Below, in pieces: positions 8,208 through 15,723 of a stretch of 16,704 bases of DNA. This stretch comes from SAR116 cluster bacterium. GTDB lineage: Bacteria > Pseudomonadota > Alphaproteobacteria > Puniceispirillales > Puniceispirillaceae. The notes below the pieces were generated by a model, which worked only from the letters and a program-made list of their open reading frames with translations, searched no databases and was not told the origin of the DNA. The stretch spans positions 1 to 16,704 of the forward strand of contig PBLR01000035.1 in NCBI GenBank assembly GCA_002722385.1, written 5' to 3'. Position 1 is the first letter of the stretch. Each line of letters opens with the position of its first letter. The translations under genes were made by a program, and so were the position numbers.

Positions 8208-8810
8208 TCAGGGATAAAGACGTTGTGAGAACCAGGCCCCGTCTGAATCTTGAGTGAATCTGAACCGGTCATGCAGACGAAATTCACCATCTGCCCAAAA
8301 TTCAATTTCAGCAGGCCGGATCAGAAACCCGCCCCAATGTGGCGGCCGTGGCACGCCGTCAGCATAGGTATCTTCAATCCGGCTCACCGCCTCAGCCAGT
8401 TCGGCCCGGCTGTTCAGAGGCTGGGACTGTTGTGATGCCCAGGCCCCGATCCGGCTGCCGCGTGAGCGGGTCTGGAAATACGCATCGCTTTGGTCTGCCG
8501 GAACCTGTTCAACAAGGCCTGTCACCCGTATCTGGCGGCGCAGGGATTTCCAGTGCAGAACAAAGGCTGCTTTGCCAGTGGCCAGCAATTCACCGGATTT
8601 ACGGCTGGTATAATTGGTGTAAAACACAAAGCCTTCAGGCAAGATTTCCTTCAGCAGAACCATCCGCACAGAGGGCATGCCGGTCTTGTCAACAGACGCC
8701 AGCGCAATCGCGTCTGGGTCATTGATTTCTGTTTCTTGTGCCTCTTCAAACCATTGTTTAAACAACACAAAAGGGTCTGTATTCAGCTGGTCAGCACCAA
8801 GGACGGTCAT
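8208..8810 (-). CDS. pdxH: Pyridoxamine 5'-phosphate oxidase
   Basis: FMN enzyme (200 aa, normal length) that oxidises pyridoxine or pyridoxamine 5'-phosphate to pyridoxal 5'-phosphate in the cytoplasm. The start of the fold is visible in [13 protein letters not shown] and the FMN-binding strands in [10 protein letters not shown] and [15 protein letters not shown]. Further on come [18 protein letters not shown], the [14 protein letters not shown] segment, and the family signature [18 protein letters not shown] followed by GEFRLHDRF (155-183). It ends in the typical QRLYP. The ATG at 8810 is preceded by AGGTG at about 8 nt. The gene is transcribed alone or ahead of the flavoprotein operon (177 nt gap) and diverges from the glycine-zipper gene across 186 nt. 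Confidence 0.96.
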   Translation of the reverse strand: MTVLGADQLNTDPFVLFKQWFEEAQETEINDPDAIALASVDKTGMPSVRMVLLKEILPEGFVFYTNYTSRKSGELLATGKAAFVLHWKSLRRQIRVTGLVEQVPADQSDAYFQTRSRGSRIGAWASQQSQPLNSRAELAEAVSRIEDTYADGVPRPPHWGGFLIRPAEIEFWADGEFRLHDRFRFTQDSDGAWFSQRLYP

Positions 8811-8838
8811 GGCGGTTCACCTGTGGCAAGGGGGTGGG

Positions 8839-8853
8839 GATAAAGGCTTTATC
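8839..8853. promoter_or_regulatory. Odd-length palindrome upstream of pdxH
   Basis: GATAAAG-G-CTTTATC is a perfect 15-nt palindrome with a single central base. It lies 29 nt before the pdxH start codon, in the divergent intergenic region, where it would overlap the pdxH promoter or 5' leader. It is a plausible repressor operator; no regulator is identified. Confidence 0.4.
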
Positions 8854-8880
8854 TGATGTGTTACAAAATTAGCCTTAAAA

Positions 8881-8909
8881 TTGCCAAAATCAATCTCTAA
8901 GGTTACGAT
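8881..8909 (+). promoter_or_regulatory. Putative sigma-70 promoter of the glycine-zipper gene
   Basis: TTGCCA (8881-8886; 5 of 6 to TTGACA) and TACGAT (8904-8909; 4 of 6 to TATAAT) are separated by exactly 17 nt and lie about 90 nt before the ATG at 8997. The segment TTGCCAA also reads TTGGCAA on the other strand, so it could supply the -35 for pdxH too, though no good -10 was found on that side. Confidence 0.45.
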
Positions 8910-8996
8910 GTGCAGCATTTAGTGAGTTGAGATGCTATGAGATGTTGCGTCTGGTTGCCTTGTGCGCCCTTAATTTGTTCAGAAAGGACATGATTC

Positions 8997-9551
8997 ATGC
9001 GACATACGCTTACCATAACAATGGTTGCAGGTCTGGCCGTCTTCAGCGTGATGAGCGGTCCTGCTTTTGCCGAAACGAGATATGAAAACGTCATCGGCAC
9101 AGTGACAAATGTGGAAACGCTGACCAACAGTTTCACCCGGAAAACCCCGCGTGATGAGCGAATCTGCCAGATTGAGGAAGTCCCTGTCTATGGTGAAGGC
9201 CAGAAAAGTTCTGAGCTGGGCTCTATGATCATCGGCGGCCTGCTTGGATCTGCGGTCGGCAACAAATTATCAGACAGCAACGGGGCAGGCAGCGCAGGTG
9301 CGGTCGCCGGGGCATTGCTGGGCCGGGAACATGCCAATAAATCAGCACAGTCAGGCAATATTGTCGGCTATCGCCAGCAGGAAGTCTGTCAGACCAACCG
9401 TGTGGTTCATGAAGAAGTGGTCGAAAAAGTAGTCGGCTACCGGATCAAAGTTGAAGCTGATGGCCGGATTTTATCTTTGAATTCGAGCAAGGCTCTGAAT
9501 GTCGGTGAACGGGTAGAGGTCAACAAAAAAGTCAGCTACGCCCTGAATTAA
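8997..9551 (+). CDS. Secreted glycine-zipper (YcfJ-like, 2TM) protein
   Basis: 184-aa exported protein of unknown function with a glycine-zipper 2TM region. An N-terminal signal peptide (residues 1-25, cut after AFA) has no lipobox Cys, so it is not a lipoprotein. The glycine zipper spans about 75-110 (GSMIIGGLLGSAVG, then AGAVAGALLG). This core is flanked by two sequences each holding one Cys (Cys57, Cys131), an arrangement that also resembles E. coli YcfJ and could allow a disulfide in the periplasm. The C-terminal 50 residues look like a small beta domain. The ATG at 8997 has AGAAAGGA at 8 nt; an earlier ATG at 8990 is out of frame. The gene is monocistronic: its own promoter candidate upstream and a strong terminator downstream. 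Envelope or outer-membrane association is inferred from the family. Confidence 0.85.
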   Translation: MRHTLTITMVAGLAVFSVMSGPAFAETRYENVIGTVTNVETLTNSFTRKTPRDERICQIEEVPVYGEGQKSSELGSMIIGGLLGSAVGNKLSDSNGAGSAGAVAGALLGREHANKSAQSGNIVGYRQQEVCQTNRVVHEEVVEKVVGYRIKVEADGRILSLNSSKALNVGERVEVNKKVSYALN

Positions 9552-9574
9552 GCAGACAGAAGAACACAACATCT

Positions 9575-9605
9575 GGCCCTGTTTCAACCTGAAACAGGGC
9601 CTTTT
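9575..9605 (+). terminator. Strong intrinsic terminator after the glycine-zipper gene
   Basis: GGCCCTGTTTC (9575-9585) pairs perfectly with GAAACAGGGCC (9591-9601). One more A-T pair closes onto an ACC triloop, and the stem is followed by TTTT. It lies 24 nt past the stop codon at 9551 and isolates this gene from fabI. Confidence 0.92.
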
Positions 9606-9657
9606 GTATATAAACAGCCCAATGATGTTACTGGATTTACCCCCTGTTTTTTGCTAG

Positions 9658-9676
9658 TTGTTGAGGACATCAACAA
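9658..9676. promoter_or_regulatory. Dyad upstream of fabI (TTGTTGA-N5-TCAACAA)
   Basis: Perfect 7-bp inverted arms (9658-9664 and 9670-9676) around GGACA, about 85-103 nt before the fabI ATG. It has the form of a homodimer-binding operator. It lies upstream of the best -10 candidate (TATAAC, 9704-9709), so an activator site or upstream operator is possible. Confidence 0.4.
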
Positions 9677-9679
9677 AGC

Positions 9680-9709
9680 GGCCGCCAGAGCCGGCGGCCT
9701 GAATATAAC
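9680..9709 (+). promoter_or_regulatory. GC-rich dyad and -10 candidate of fabI
   Basis: GGCCGCC (9680-9686) and GGCGGCC (9693-9699) are perfect inverted arms with a 6-nt spacer. They are immediately followed by TATAAC (9704-9709; 5 of 6 to the -10 consensus). No TTGACA-like box sits at the right distance; the dyad occupies the -35/spacer region instead. This suggests a regulated promoter, or alternatively an RNA hairpin if transcription begins further upstream. Confidence 0.35.
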
Positions 9710-9718
9710 GCGATGCGC

Positions 9719-9739
9719 CCTGTTTGGCGGGCGAACAGG
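9719..9739 (+). other. Hairpin in the fabI 5' leader
   Basis: CCTGTT (9719-9724) and AACAGG (9734-9739) form a 6-bp stem. An alternative pairing, CGCCC (9716-9720) with GGGCG (9729-9733), uses overlapping bases, so the two folds exclude each other. The structure ends 10 nt before the AGAGGA ribosome binding site (9750-9755). Confidence 0.3.
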
Positions 9740-9760
9740 CGTAAAGTTTAGAGGATACAC

Positions 9761-10585
9761 ATGACGGTTTCTTCCGGTTCACCATCAGGACTAATGCAAG
9801 GGAAAAAAGGCCTTATCATGGGCGTCGCCAATGACCGGTCTATCGGCTGGGGTATTGCGGCGGCGGCCGCAGCACAAGGTGCTGAGCTGGCCTTCACCTT
9901 TCAGGGTGATGCCTTGAAAAAGCGTGTTGAGCCGCTGGCACAGTCAGTTGGCAGCGATCTGGTGCTGCCCTGTGATGTGACAGACGAAGCCTCAGTTGAG
10001 GCGGTGTTCACCACCTTGCAGGAAAGATGGGGCAAGCTGGATTTTCTGGTGCATGCGATTGCCTATTCAGACAAAGAAGAGCTGAAAGGCGGTTATGTGG
10101 ACACCACCCGTGAGAATTTCCGCCGTACAATGGATATTTCTGTCTATTCCTTCACCGCGATTGCCAGACGCGCAGCAGAAATGATGCCAGACGGGGGATC
10201 ATTATTGACGATGACCTATTACGGGGCAGAACGTGTCATGCCACATTATAATGTGATGGGTGTGGCCAAAGCCGCGCTGGAAGCGTCCGTAAGGTATTTG
10301 GCGGTTGATCTGGGCGGCAGAAACATCCGTGTGAACGGCCTGTCTGCCGGCCCGATGAAGACGCTGGCCGCCTCTGGTATTGGTGATTTCAGATATATCC
10401 TGAAATGGAATGAATATAACTCGCCCCTGAAGCGCAATGTAACCTTGGAAGATGTCGGCGGGGCCGGAATGTACCTGTTGTCAGATCTGTCTTCCGGCGT
10501 GTCAGGGGAAACCCATCATGTGGATTGCGGCTATCATATCGTCGGTATGAAGGCTGTTGACGCGCCGGACATATCGGTCGTCTGA
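9761..10585 (+). CDS. fabI: Enoyl-ACP reductase (NADH), FabI type
   Basis: Last reductive step of fatty acid elongation: reduces trans-2-enoyl-ACP to acyl-ACP using NADH. 274 aa, normal length for a short-chain dehydrogenase fold. The FabI-type nucleotide motif is [17 protein letters not shown] (17-33). The catalytic set matches E. coli FabI: Tyr153 in MTYYGAE (E. coli Tyr146), Tyr163 and Lys170 in HYNVMGVAK (Tyr156 and Lys163). The substrate-loop segment [13 protein letters not shown] (195-207) is also present. The position matching E. coli Gly93 is Ala101 (HAIAY). The ATG at 9761 has AGAGGA at 5 nt. It is followed after 4 nt by aroC, so the two are probably one transcript. The leader carries three dyads. 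Confidence 0.96.
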   Translation: MTVSSGSPSGLMQGKKGLIMGVANDRSIGWGIAAAAAAQGAELAFTFQGDALKKRVEPLAQSVGSDLVLPCDVTDEASVEAVFTTLQERWGKLDFLVHAIAYSDKEELKGGYVDTTRENFRRTMDISVYSFTAIARRAAEMMPDGGSLLTMTYYGAERVMPHYNVMGVAKAALEASVRYLAVDLGGRNIRVNGLSAGPMKTLAASGIGDFRYILKWNEYNSPLKRNVTLEDVGGAGMYLLSDLSSGVSGETHHVDCGYHIVGMKAVDAPDISVV

Positions 10586-10589
10586 TCCG

Positions 10590-11693
10590 ATGGGCGATAA
10601 CAGCTTCGGCCAGCTTTTTTCCTTTACCAGCTTCGGCGAAAGCCACGGCCCGGCAATTGGCTGTGTGGTTGATGGTGTGCCGCCGCGCCTGAAGCTGACA
10701 GAAGCGGATATTCAGCCCTATATGGACAGGCGAAAACCTGGCCAGAGCCGCTTTGTCACTCAGCGCCGTGAAGCAGATGAAGTGCAGATCCTGTCTGGCG
10801 TGTTTGAAGGCATGACCACAGGAACACCTGTCGCACTGGTGATCCAAAACACAGATCAGCGGTCCAAAGATTACGGTGATATCGCCCAGCAATACCGTCC
10901 GGGCCATGCAGATTACACATATGATGAAAAATACGGGCATCGTGATTATCGCGGTGGCGGCCGGTCTTCAGCCCGCGAAACAGCCGTGCGTGTTGCGGCT
11001 GGTGCGATAGCTGATCTGGCGCTGAAGCAGGCTCTGGGCCCGGCCTATCATATCAGAGGGTCAGTTGTGCAAATCGGCCCGCACAGCATTGACCGGGATA
11101 AGTTTGATCCTGATCAGATTGATAAAAACCCGTTTTTCTGCGGCGATGCTGAGGCGGCGGCAAGCTGGGAGGCGTATCTTGATGAGGTGCGTAAAGCAGG
11201 TTCATCAGCAGGAGCGGTTCTGGAAATCGTGGCCAGCGGCATTCCGGCCGGCCTGGGCCAGCCGTTATATGGCAAGCTGGATGCCGAACTGGCCTCTGCG
11301 ATGATGTCTATCAATGCAGCCAAAGGGGTTGAAATCGGCAGCGGCTTTGCGCTGTCTGCTCTGGACGGGGCTGTCGCCGGAGATGAGATGCGCAAAGGTG
11401 ATGACGGCACGCCGGTGTTTTTGTCCAATCATAATGGCGGTGTGCTTGGCGGTATTTCATCAGGCCAGGATGTTGTTGTGCGGGTGGCGATCAAGCCGAC
11501 TTCTTCTATCCTGACGCCGCGCCGTTCCCTGAACAGTGACGGGGATGAGGTGGAGGTGACAACCAAAGGTCGCCATGATCCGTGCGTAGGGATAAGAGGG
11601 GTGCCTGTGGCAGAGGCCATGATGGCCATTGTTCTGCTGGACCAGCTTATGCGCAATCATGCCCAGACAGATATTCTGCCGGACACGCGCTAG
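10590..11693 (+). CDS. aroC: Chorismate synthase
   Basis: Final shikimate pathway step, converting 5-enolpyruvylshikimate 3-phosphate to chorismate with reduced FMN. 367 aa from the ATG at 10590, which fits the family: the protein then opens [20 protein letters not shown] like other AroC. An in-frame TTG at 10557 would add 11 unconserved residues and overlap fabI, so I reject it. Signatures are GESHG (16-20), [14 protein letters not shown] with His106, [20 protein letters not shown] (122-141), and the C-terminal [18 protein letters not shown]. There is no clear Shine-Dalgarno; the start lies 4 nt after the fabI stop, so translational coupling is likely. Its TAG stop lies within the CTAG shared with the stop of tlyA on the other strand. 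Confidence 0.96.
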   Translation: MGDNSFGQLFSFTSFGESHGPAIGCVVDGVPPRLKLTEADIQPYMDRRKPGQSRFVTQRREADEVQILSGVFEGMTTGTPVALVIQNTDQRSKDYGDIAQQYRPGHADYTYDEKYGHRDYRGGGRSSARETAVRVAAGAIADLALKQALGPAYHIRGSVVQIGPHSIDRDKFDPDQIDKNPFFCGDAEAAASWEAYLDEVRKAGSSAGAVLEIVASGIPAGLGQPLYGKLDAELASAMMSINAAKGVEIGSGFALSALDGAVAGDEMRKGDDGTPVFLSNHNGGVLGGISSGQDVVVRVAIKPTSSILTPRRSLNSDGDEVEVTTKGRHDPCVGIRGVPVAEAMMAIVLLDQLMRNHAQTDILPDTR

Positions 11694-12433
11694 CGGTCAG
11701 GTTTCTGGGCACACATCAGATATTCATGATTTCCATCAGGGCCGGTGACAGGTGAATCTGTGACAGCATGGACCTGCCAGCCGAAATCTGTATCCAGGCA
11801 GGTTCTGACCAGATCTATGGCCCGTTGCCGGTCTGCGGGGTCCTTGACCACACCGCCCTTGCCCAAGGCCGCCCGGCCAGCTTCAAACTGAGGCTTGATG
11901 AGGCTGACCAGCCAGCCCCCCGGCCGGACCAGCGACAAGGACGGGCCAAGAGCCTTGGTCACAGAGATAAAAGAGACATCACAAACAACCAGATCAAGCG
12001 GCCGGGGAATCAGCTGGCTGGTGATATCGCGGGCATGGGTTTTTTCCAGATTGATCACCTTCGGATTTGCTGCCAGACGCGGGTCCAGCTGGCCATGGCC
12101 GACATCTACTGCATAAACACAAGCCGCCCCGTAAGATAACAGAACATCTGTAAAGCCGCCTGTACTGGCGCCCAGATCAAGGCAAATCATGTCCTGAACA
12201 GAAGGCAGAGCAAAGGTTTTCAGCGCATGCTCCAGCTTCAGCCCACCCCGGCTGACCCAGCGTAAATCTGTCTTATCCACCCAAAATTCGGCATCAGGCA
12301 GGACCAGCTGACCAGGCTTGGTCACAGTCTGATTGTTGCAACGGACCGCGCCAGCCTGAATCAGCGCACGGGCCTTTTCCCGGCTGGGCACCAGACCCCG
12401 GTCAACCAGAACCAGATCAACCCGCTTACGCAT
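11690..12433 (-). CDS. tlyA: TlyA-family rRNA (cytidine-2'-O)-methyltransferase
   Basis: S4-domain plus FtsJ-type methyltransferase (247 aa), historically called hemolysin A, which 2'-O-methylates ribosomal RNA cytidines using SAM. The S4 RNA-binding domain covers about 1-60 ([22 protein letters not shown]). The SAM motif is [15 protein letters not shown] (85-99). The K-D-K-E catalytic tetrad is visible as Lys66 (SRGGLKL), Asp152 (CDVSFIS), Lys180 (SLIKPQFE) and Glu237 (NHEYL), closely matching the spacing in Mycobacterium TlyA. The ATG at 12433 lies 7 nt after the dxs stop, so it is the last gene of the xseB-ispA-dxs-tlyA block. It converges with aroC and the two overlap by 4 nt. The exact target cytidines cannot be read from the sequence. 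Confidence 0.93.
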   Translation of the reverse strand: MRKRVDLVLVDRGLVPSREKARALIQAGAVRCNNQTVTKPGQLVLPDAEFWVDKTDLRWVSRGGLKLEHALKTFALPSVQDMICLDLGASTGGFTDVLLSYGAACVYAVDVGHGQLDPRLAANPKVINLEKTHARDITSQLIPRPLDLVVCDVSFISVTKALGPSLSLVRPGGWLVSLIKPQFEAGRAALGKGGVVKDPADRQRAIDLVRTCLDTDFGWQVHAVTDSPVTGPDGNHEYLMCAQKPDR

Positions 12434-12440
12434 ATCAGGA

Positions 12441-14363
12441 TTAGCTGTTGTCTTGTTTGGCGCGGCCCGGCCTTGTGGTCACAATCTGGCCGGCCAAAGC
12501 CACCAAGCTGTCTGTATCAAGCCCTGCCCCGGCCAGCTGGCGGCCCCTGTCCGCATGATCAATATATTCATCAGGAAGGCTGGCCACACGCAGCTTCAGC
12601 CCCTTATCCAGCAGACCTTCTGCGGCCATAAACTGAAGCAGATGAGCAGAAAACCCGCCAGGGCTGCTTTCTTCGACAATCATGAACGCGTCATGTGTTG
12701 TCGCCAGATCCCTGACCAGTTCAGCATCAAACGGTTTGGCAAAGCGGGCATCAGCCAGAGTAACGCTGATACCGTCCTGTTCCAGCCGGTCAGCAACATC
12801 ACTGCAGGTCTGTGCCATTGTGCCCAGAGACAAGATCGCCAGATCAGTACCCTGGCGCAGCATACGCCCTTTGCCGATCTGAAGCGGTTCTGGAATATCC
12901 GGCAATCCTGAACCTGTACCGGTACCGCGCGGATAGCGCACAGCAGACGGACCGTCATCATAAGCAGCGGCTGTTGCCGTCATATGTGCCAGTTCAGCTT
13001 CATCAGACGGGCACATAATCACCATGTTCGGCAGACAGGACAGATAGGCCAGATCAAATACACCGGCATGTGTGGCCCCGTCTGCACCGACCACCCCGGC
13101 CCGGTCAATCGCAAAACGGACCGGCAGATTCTGAATCGCAACATCATGAACCAGTTGATCATAGCCGCGCTGAAGAAAGGTTGAATAAATCGCCGCAAAG
13201 GGTTTCATGCCCTCTGTTGCCAGCCCGGCGGCAAAGGTCACCGCATGTTGTTCAGCAATACCGACATCAAACACCCGTGACGGGCATGTTTTCATCATCT
13301 GGTTCAGGCCGGTACCAGAAGGCATCGCGGCCGTAATCGCGACAATTTTTTCATCCTGCTGTGCCAGGGCAGACAAGGTGTCCGCAAAGACTTGTGTATA
13401 GGTCGGGCTATTGGCAGATGATTTTGACTGCTGGCCCGTGACCACATCAAATTTCGGGACCGCATGATATTTTTCCAGAGACGGGCCGGCAAACGGATGA
13501 CCCTTGCCTTTTTCTGTCACCACATGAACCAGAACAGGCCCGCCAATCTGGCCGTCTTTCAGATTGCGCAGAACAGGCAGCAGATGTTCAAAATCATGGC
13601 CATCTATCGGGCCAATATGGAAAAAGCCCAGCTCGCTGAACAGGCTGTGCCCGCTGACCAGATCACGGGCCAAATCCTTGGCCCGTCGGGCGGTCTTTTC
13701 GATTTCTGCAGGAAACCGGCTGGCGACCTGCTTGACCAGATCACGAATAGACTGATACGGGCGAGAGGAAATCATCTCAGACAGATAGGCAGACATCGCG
13801 CCGACCGGCGGAGCGATTGACATATCATTATCATTCAGAATAACAATCAGGTTCGAATCCATCGCCCCGGCGTTATTCAGCGCTTCAAAGGCCATGCCCG
13901 CGCTCATAGCGCCGTCACCGATGACGGCAATGACATTATTGTTTCCGCCTTGCAGATCACGCGCCACCGCCATGCCCAGACCGGCCGAAACAGAAGTTGA
14001 TGAATGCCCGGCCCCGAACGGGTCAAAGTCAGATTCAGATCGTTTGGTGAACCCGGACAGACCGCCTTCCTGGCGCAGACCAGACATCCGATCCCGGCGC
14101 CCGGTCAATATCTTATGCGGATAAGCCTGATGGCCGACATCCCAAATCAGGCGATCAGCAGGTGTATCAAACACATAATGTAGCGCGATAGTCAGCTCAA
14201 CCACACCCAGGCCGGCCCCAAGATGCCCGCCAGTTTGGGAAACAGCCTTGATCACATCATAACGCAGCTCTTCTGCCAGCATCGGCAGCTGGCTGGCCGC
14301 CAGGGCGCGCAGCTGATCTGGTGTGGTGATCTGATCCAGTAATGGTGTTTGACGGCCGGTCAC
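12441..14363 (-). CDS. dxs: 1-deoxy-D-xylulose-5-phosphate synthase
   Basis: Thiamine-diphosphate enzyme that condenses pyruvate and glyceraldehyde 3-phosphate to DXP, the first step of the MEP isoprenoid pathway. 640 aa, normal length. N-terminal features are [22 protein letters not shown] (44-65) and [15 protein letters not shown]. The thiamine motif runs from [18 protein letters not shown] (149-166) to NDNDMSI. The transketolase-type catalytic Glu371 is in [10 protein letters not shown]. The C-terminal domain starts near 500. The start is GTG at 14363: an in-frame TAA lies directly upstream, and GAGGGGG sits about 5 nt away, so no earlier start is possible. The C-terminal [13 protein letters not shown] tail is hydrophilic. 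It is separated from ispA by 150 nt and may have its own promoter. Confidence 0.96.
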   Translation of the reverse strand: MTGRQTPLLDQITTPDQLRALAASQLPMLAEELRYDVIKAVSQTGGHLGAGLGVVELTIALHYVFDTPADRLIWDVGHQAYPHKILTGRRDRMSGLRQEGGLSGFTKRSESDFDPFGAGHSSTSVSAGLGMAVARDLQGGNNNVIAVIGDGAMSAGMAFEALNNAGAMDSNLIVILNDNDMSIAPPVGAMSAYLSEMISSRPYQSIRDLVKQVASRFPAEIEKTARRAKDLARDLVSGHSLFSELGFFHIGPIDGHDFEHLLPVLRNLKDGQIGGPVLVHVVTEKGKGHPFAGPSLEKYHAVPKFDVVTGQQSKSSANSPTYTQVFADTLSALAQQDEKIVAITAAMPSGTGLNQMMKTCPSRVFDVGIAEQHAVTFAAGLATEGMKPFAAIYSTFLQRGYDQLVHDVAIQNLPVRFAIDRAGVVGADGATHAGVFDLAYLSCLPNMVIMCPSDEAELAHMTATAAAYDDGPSAVRYPRGTGTGSGLPDIPEPLQIGKGRMLRQGTDLAILSLGTMAQTCSDVADRLEQDGISVTLADARFAKPFDAELVRDLATTHDAFMIVEESSPGGFSAHLLQFMAAEGLLDKGLKLRVASLPDEYIDHADRGRQLAGAGLDTDSLVALAGQIVTTRPGRAKQDNS

Positions 14364-14513
14364 TTATCCCCCTCGCTTTCAACGGCAGATGCACAGATGG
14401 CTCTTCGCTTCAGTCTGTATCACAGCCGAGAGGCCAGCATCAAGACTGACAGCATCACGGCTGGCCGTTTCTCCGCCTTATTTAGTAAAGGCTTATCTTT
14501 CTATACGCAGCGA
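14364..14513 (-). promoter_or_regulatory. ispA-dxs intergenic leader with inverted repeats
   Basis: This 150-nt gap is the longest inside the isoprenoid block and holds no gene. GGCCAGC (14432-14438) and GCTGGCC (14460-14466) are perfect 7-bp arms 21 nt apart, with AGCATCA repeated within and beside them. GCCTT and AAGGC (14475-14492) form a small stem. On the minus strand a TTGATG...ATACAG pair with 17-nt spacing is a weak promoter candidate for dxs. Confidence 0.3.
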
Positions 14514-15425
14514 TTAGTGATTCCGATCTATCGCAAATCTGGCCAGCGCAATAAGTTCATCAGCCGCGCCGCCATAAGGCTTGAGCTGGCCGGCCGCTTG
14601 CTCTATCAGATGTTCGGCCATCTGGCGGGCCTCTGCCAGACCTAACAGGCTGACCAGACTGGCTTTTCCCTGTTCAGCATCACGCCCGGCCGGTTTGCCC
14701 AGCGCTTCAGGTGAGGCATCATAATCCAGCAGATCATCAGCAATCTGGAACGCAAATCCCAGTGCCTGGGCATAGGCTGAGGTGGCCTGTTCCAGCTCAT
14801 CCGTGCCGCCCTGGGCCACCACACCCATCACCGCAGCAGCCTTAATCAGCGCCCCTGTTTTCAGATCCTGCATCTGCCGCGTCTGGGCCAGATCAAGGCG
14901 GGTCTCTTCTGCCAGCAGATCAAGCATCTGCCCCCCGGCCATACCCTGATCACCTGAAGCAAAGGACAGCAGCCTGACCAGTTTTACCTGCACCGACGGG
15001 TCAGCACATAAAAAGGGTGCAGACAGAATATAAAACGCTTCTGTCTGCAGGGCGTCGCCGGCAAGAATCGCTGTTGCCTCGTCAAAGGCAATGTGATTCG
15101 CCGCCACACCACGACGTAATTCAGCATCATCCATCGCCGGCAGGTCATCATGAACAAGAGAATAGGCGTGAATCAGTTCAACCGCAGCCGCAACAGCCGG
15201 TAAATCTGTGCAGTTTGCAGGCTGGCCGCTGAGCTGTTCAGCCATTCTGGCTGCAGACAGCACCAGGCTGGCCCGCATGCGTTTGCCGCCGTTCAGAGCT
15301 GAATAGCGCATCGCGTCAACCAGACGCGGGGCTGTGCCGGCGGCGGCGCGCTGGTCAAAATGGGCAGACAGCCAACGGTCAACCCGGGCAGCATCCTGCG
15401 ACAGAATCGCCTTTACATCTGTCAT
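14514..15425 (-). CDS. ispA: Short-chain (farnesyl) diphosphate synthase
   Basis: Polyprenyl synthase that condenses IPP with DMAPP and GPP, giving farnesyl diphosphate. 303 aa. The IPP-binding GGKRMR segment is at 46-51. The first Asp-rich motif is DDLPAMDD (93-100), with the two-residue insertion of bacterial type-II enzymes and AYSLVH before it, as in E. coli IspA. The second Asp-rich motif is DDLLD (230-234) in FQIADDLLDYD, and the ALGKPAGRDAEQGKASLVSLLG block follows. The ATG at 15425 abuts the xseB TAG with no gap, so translation is coupled. A geranylgeranyl product cannot be fully excluded, but length and motif context favour farnesyl. It feeds on the isoprenoid units initiated by dxs two steps down the operon. 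Confidence 0.93.
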   Translation of the reverse strand: MTDVKAILSQDAARVDRWLSAHFDQRAAAGTAPRLVDAMRYSALNGGKRMRASLVLSAARMAEQLSGQPANCTDLPAVAAAVELIHAYSLVHDDLPAMDDAELRRGVAANHIAFDEATAILAGDALQTEAFYILSAPFLCADPSVQVKLVRLLSFASGDQGMAGGQMLDLLAEETRLDLAQTRQMQDLKTGALIKAAAVMGVVAQGGTDELEQATSAYAQALGFAFQIADDLLDYDASPEALGKPAGRDAEQGKASLVSLLGLAEARQMAEHLIEQAAGQLKPYGGAADELIALARFAIDRNH

Positions 15426-15689
15426 CTACTGATCTGTCTGAAACGGTTGTGTCACCGGCTGGCCACCTGTCTCAGGCAGCTTGATCTGTTCAACCTTCAG
15501 CCTGGCTTCCTCCAGACGGGCCTGACAATGCTGTTTCAGCACCATGCCACGAGAATAGGCGTCAATCGCTTTATCCAGACTGACCGCCCCGCCTTCAAGC
15601 TGTTCAACAATGGCCTCAAGCTCACTTAACGCCTGCTCAAAGCTCAGCGCATCAACAGTTGTCTCCGGGCTTGTCTCAGGGCCATTCAT
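15426..15689 (-). CDS. xseB: Exonuclease VII small subunit
   Basis: Small subunit (87 aa) of exonuclease VII, which degrades single-stranded DNA with XseA, absent from this window. The conserved helical core FEQALSELEAIVEQLEGGAVSLDKAIDAYSRGMVL is followed by the CQARLEEARLKVEQI helix. The C-terminal 16 residues are a polar extension. The ATG at 15689 has GGAG 8 nt upstream, and a small hairpin (15703-15716) touches that ribosome binding site. Its stop immediately precedes the ispA start. The pairing of xseB with ispA and dxs is common in proteobacteria. Confidence 0.93.
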   Translation of the reverse strand: MNGPETSPETTVDALSFEQALSELEAIVEQLEGGAVSLDKAIDAYSRGMVLKQHCQARLEEARLKVEQIKLPETGGQPVTQPFQTDQ

Positions 15690-15702
15690 ATCTCTTTCTC
15701 CT

Positions 15703-15716
15703 GCCGCTTTGGCGGC
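15703..15716 (-). other. Hairpin next to the xseB ribosome binding site
   Basis: GCCGC (15703-15707) and GCGGC (15712-15716) form a perfect 5-bp stem with a 4-nt loop in the 34-nt gap between the XRE gene and xseB. On the minus strand it is followed directly by AGGAG, so it might tune translation of xseB. It has no T-run and is not a terminator. Confidence 0.3.
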
Positions 15717-15723
15717 GTGAAGC

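Noticed and set aside
10557..10589. In-frame TTG start extending aroC by 11 residues into fabI
   Set aside because: The extra residues are not part of chorismate synthase; the ATG at 10590 gives the standard N-terminus.
10389..10940. 183-codon minus-strand frame spanning fabI and aroC
   Set aside because: It lies across two well-identified genes, has no motif and no plausible promoter context.
12453..12911. 152-codon plus-strand frame opposite dxs
   Set aside because: Shadow of the dxs C-terminal domain; its composition reflects antisense codons and no family is recognisable.
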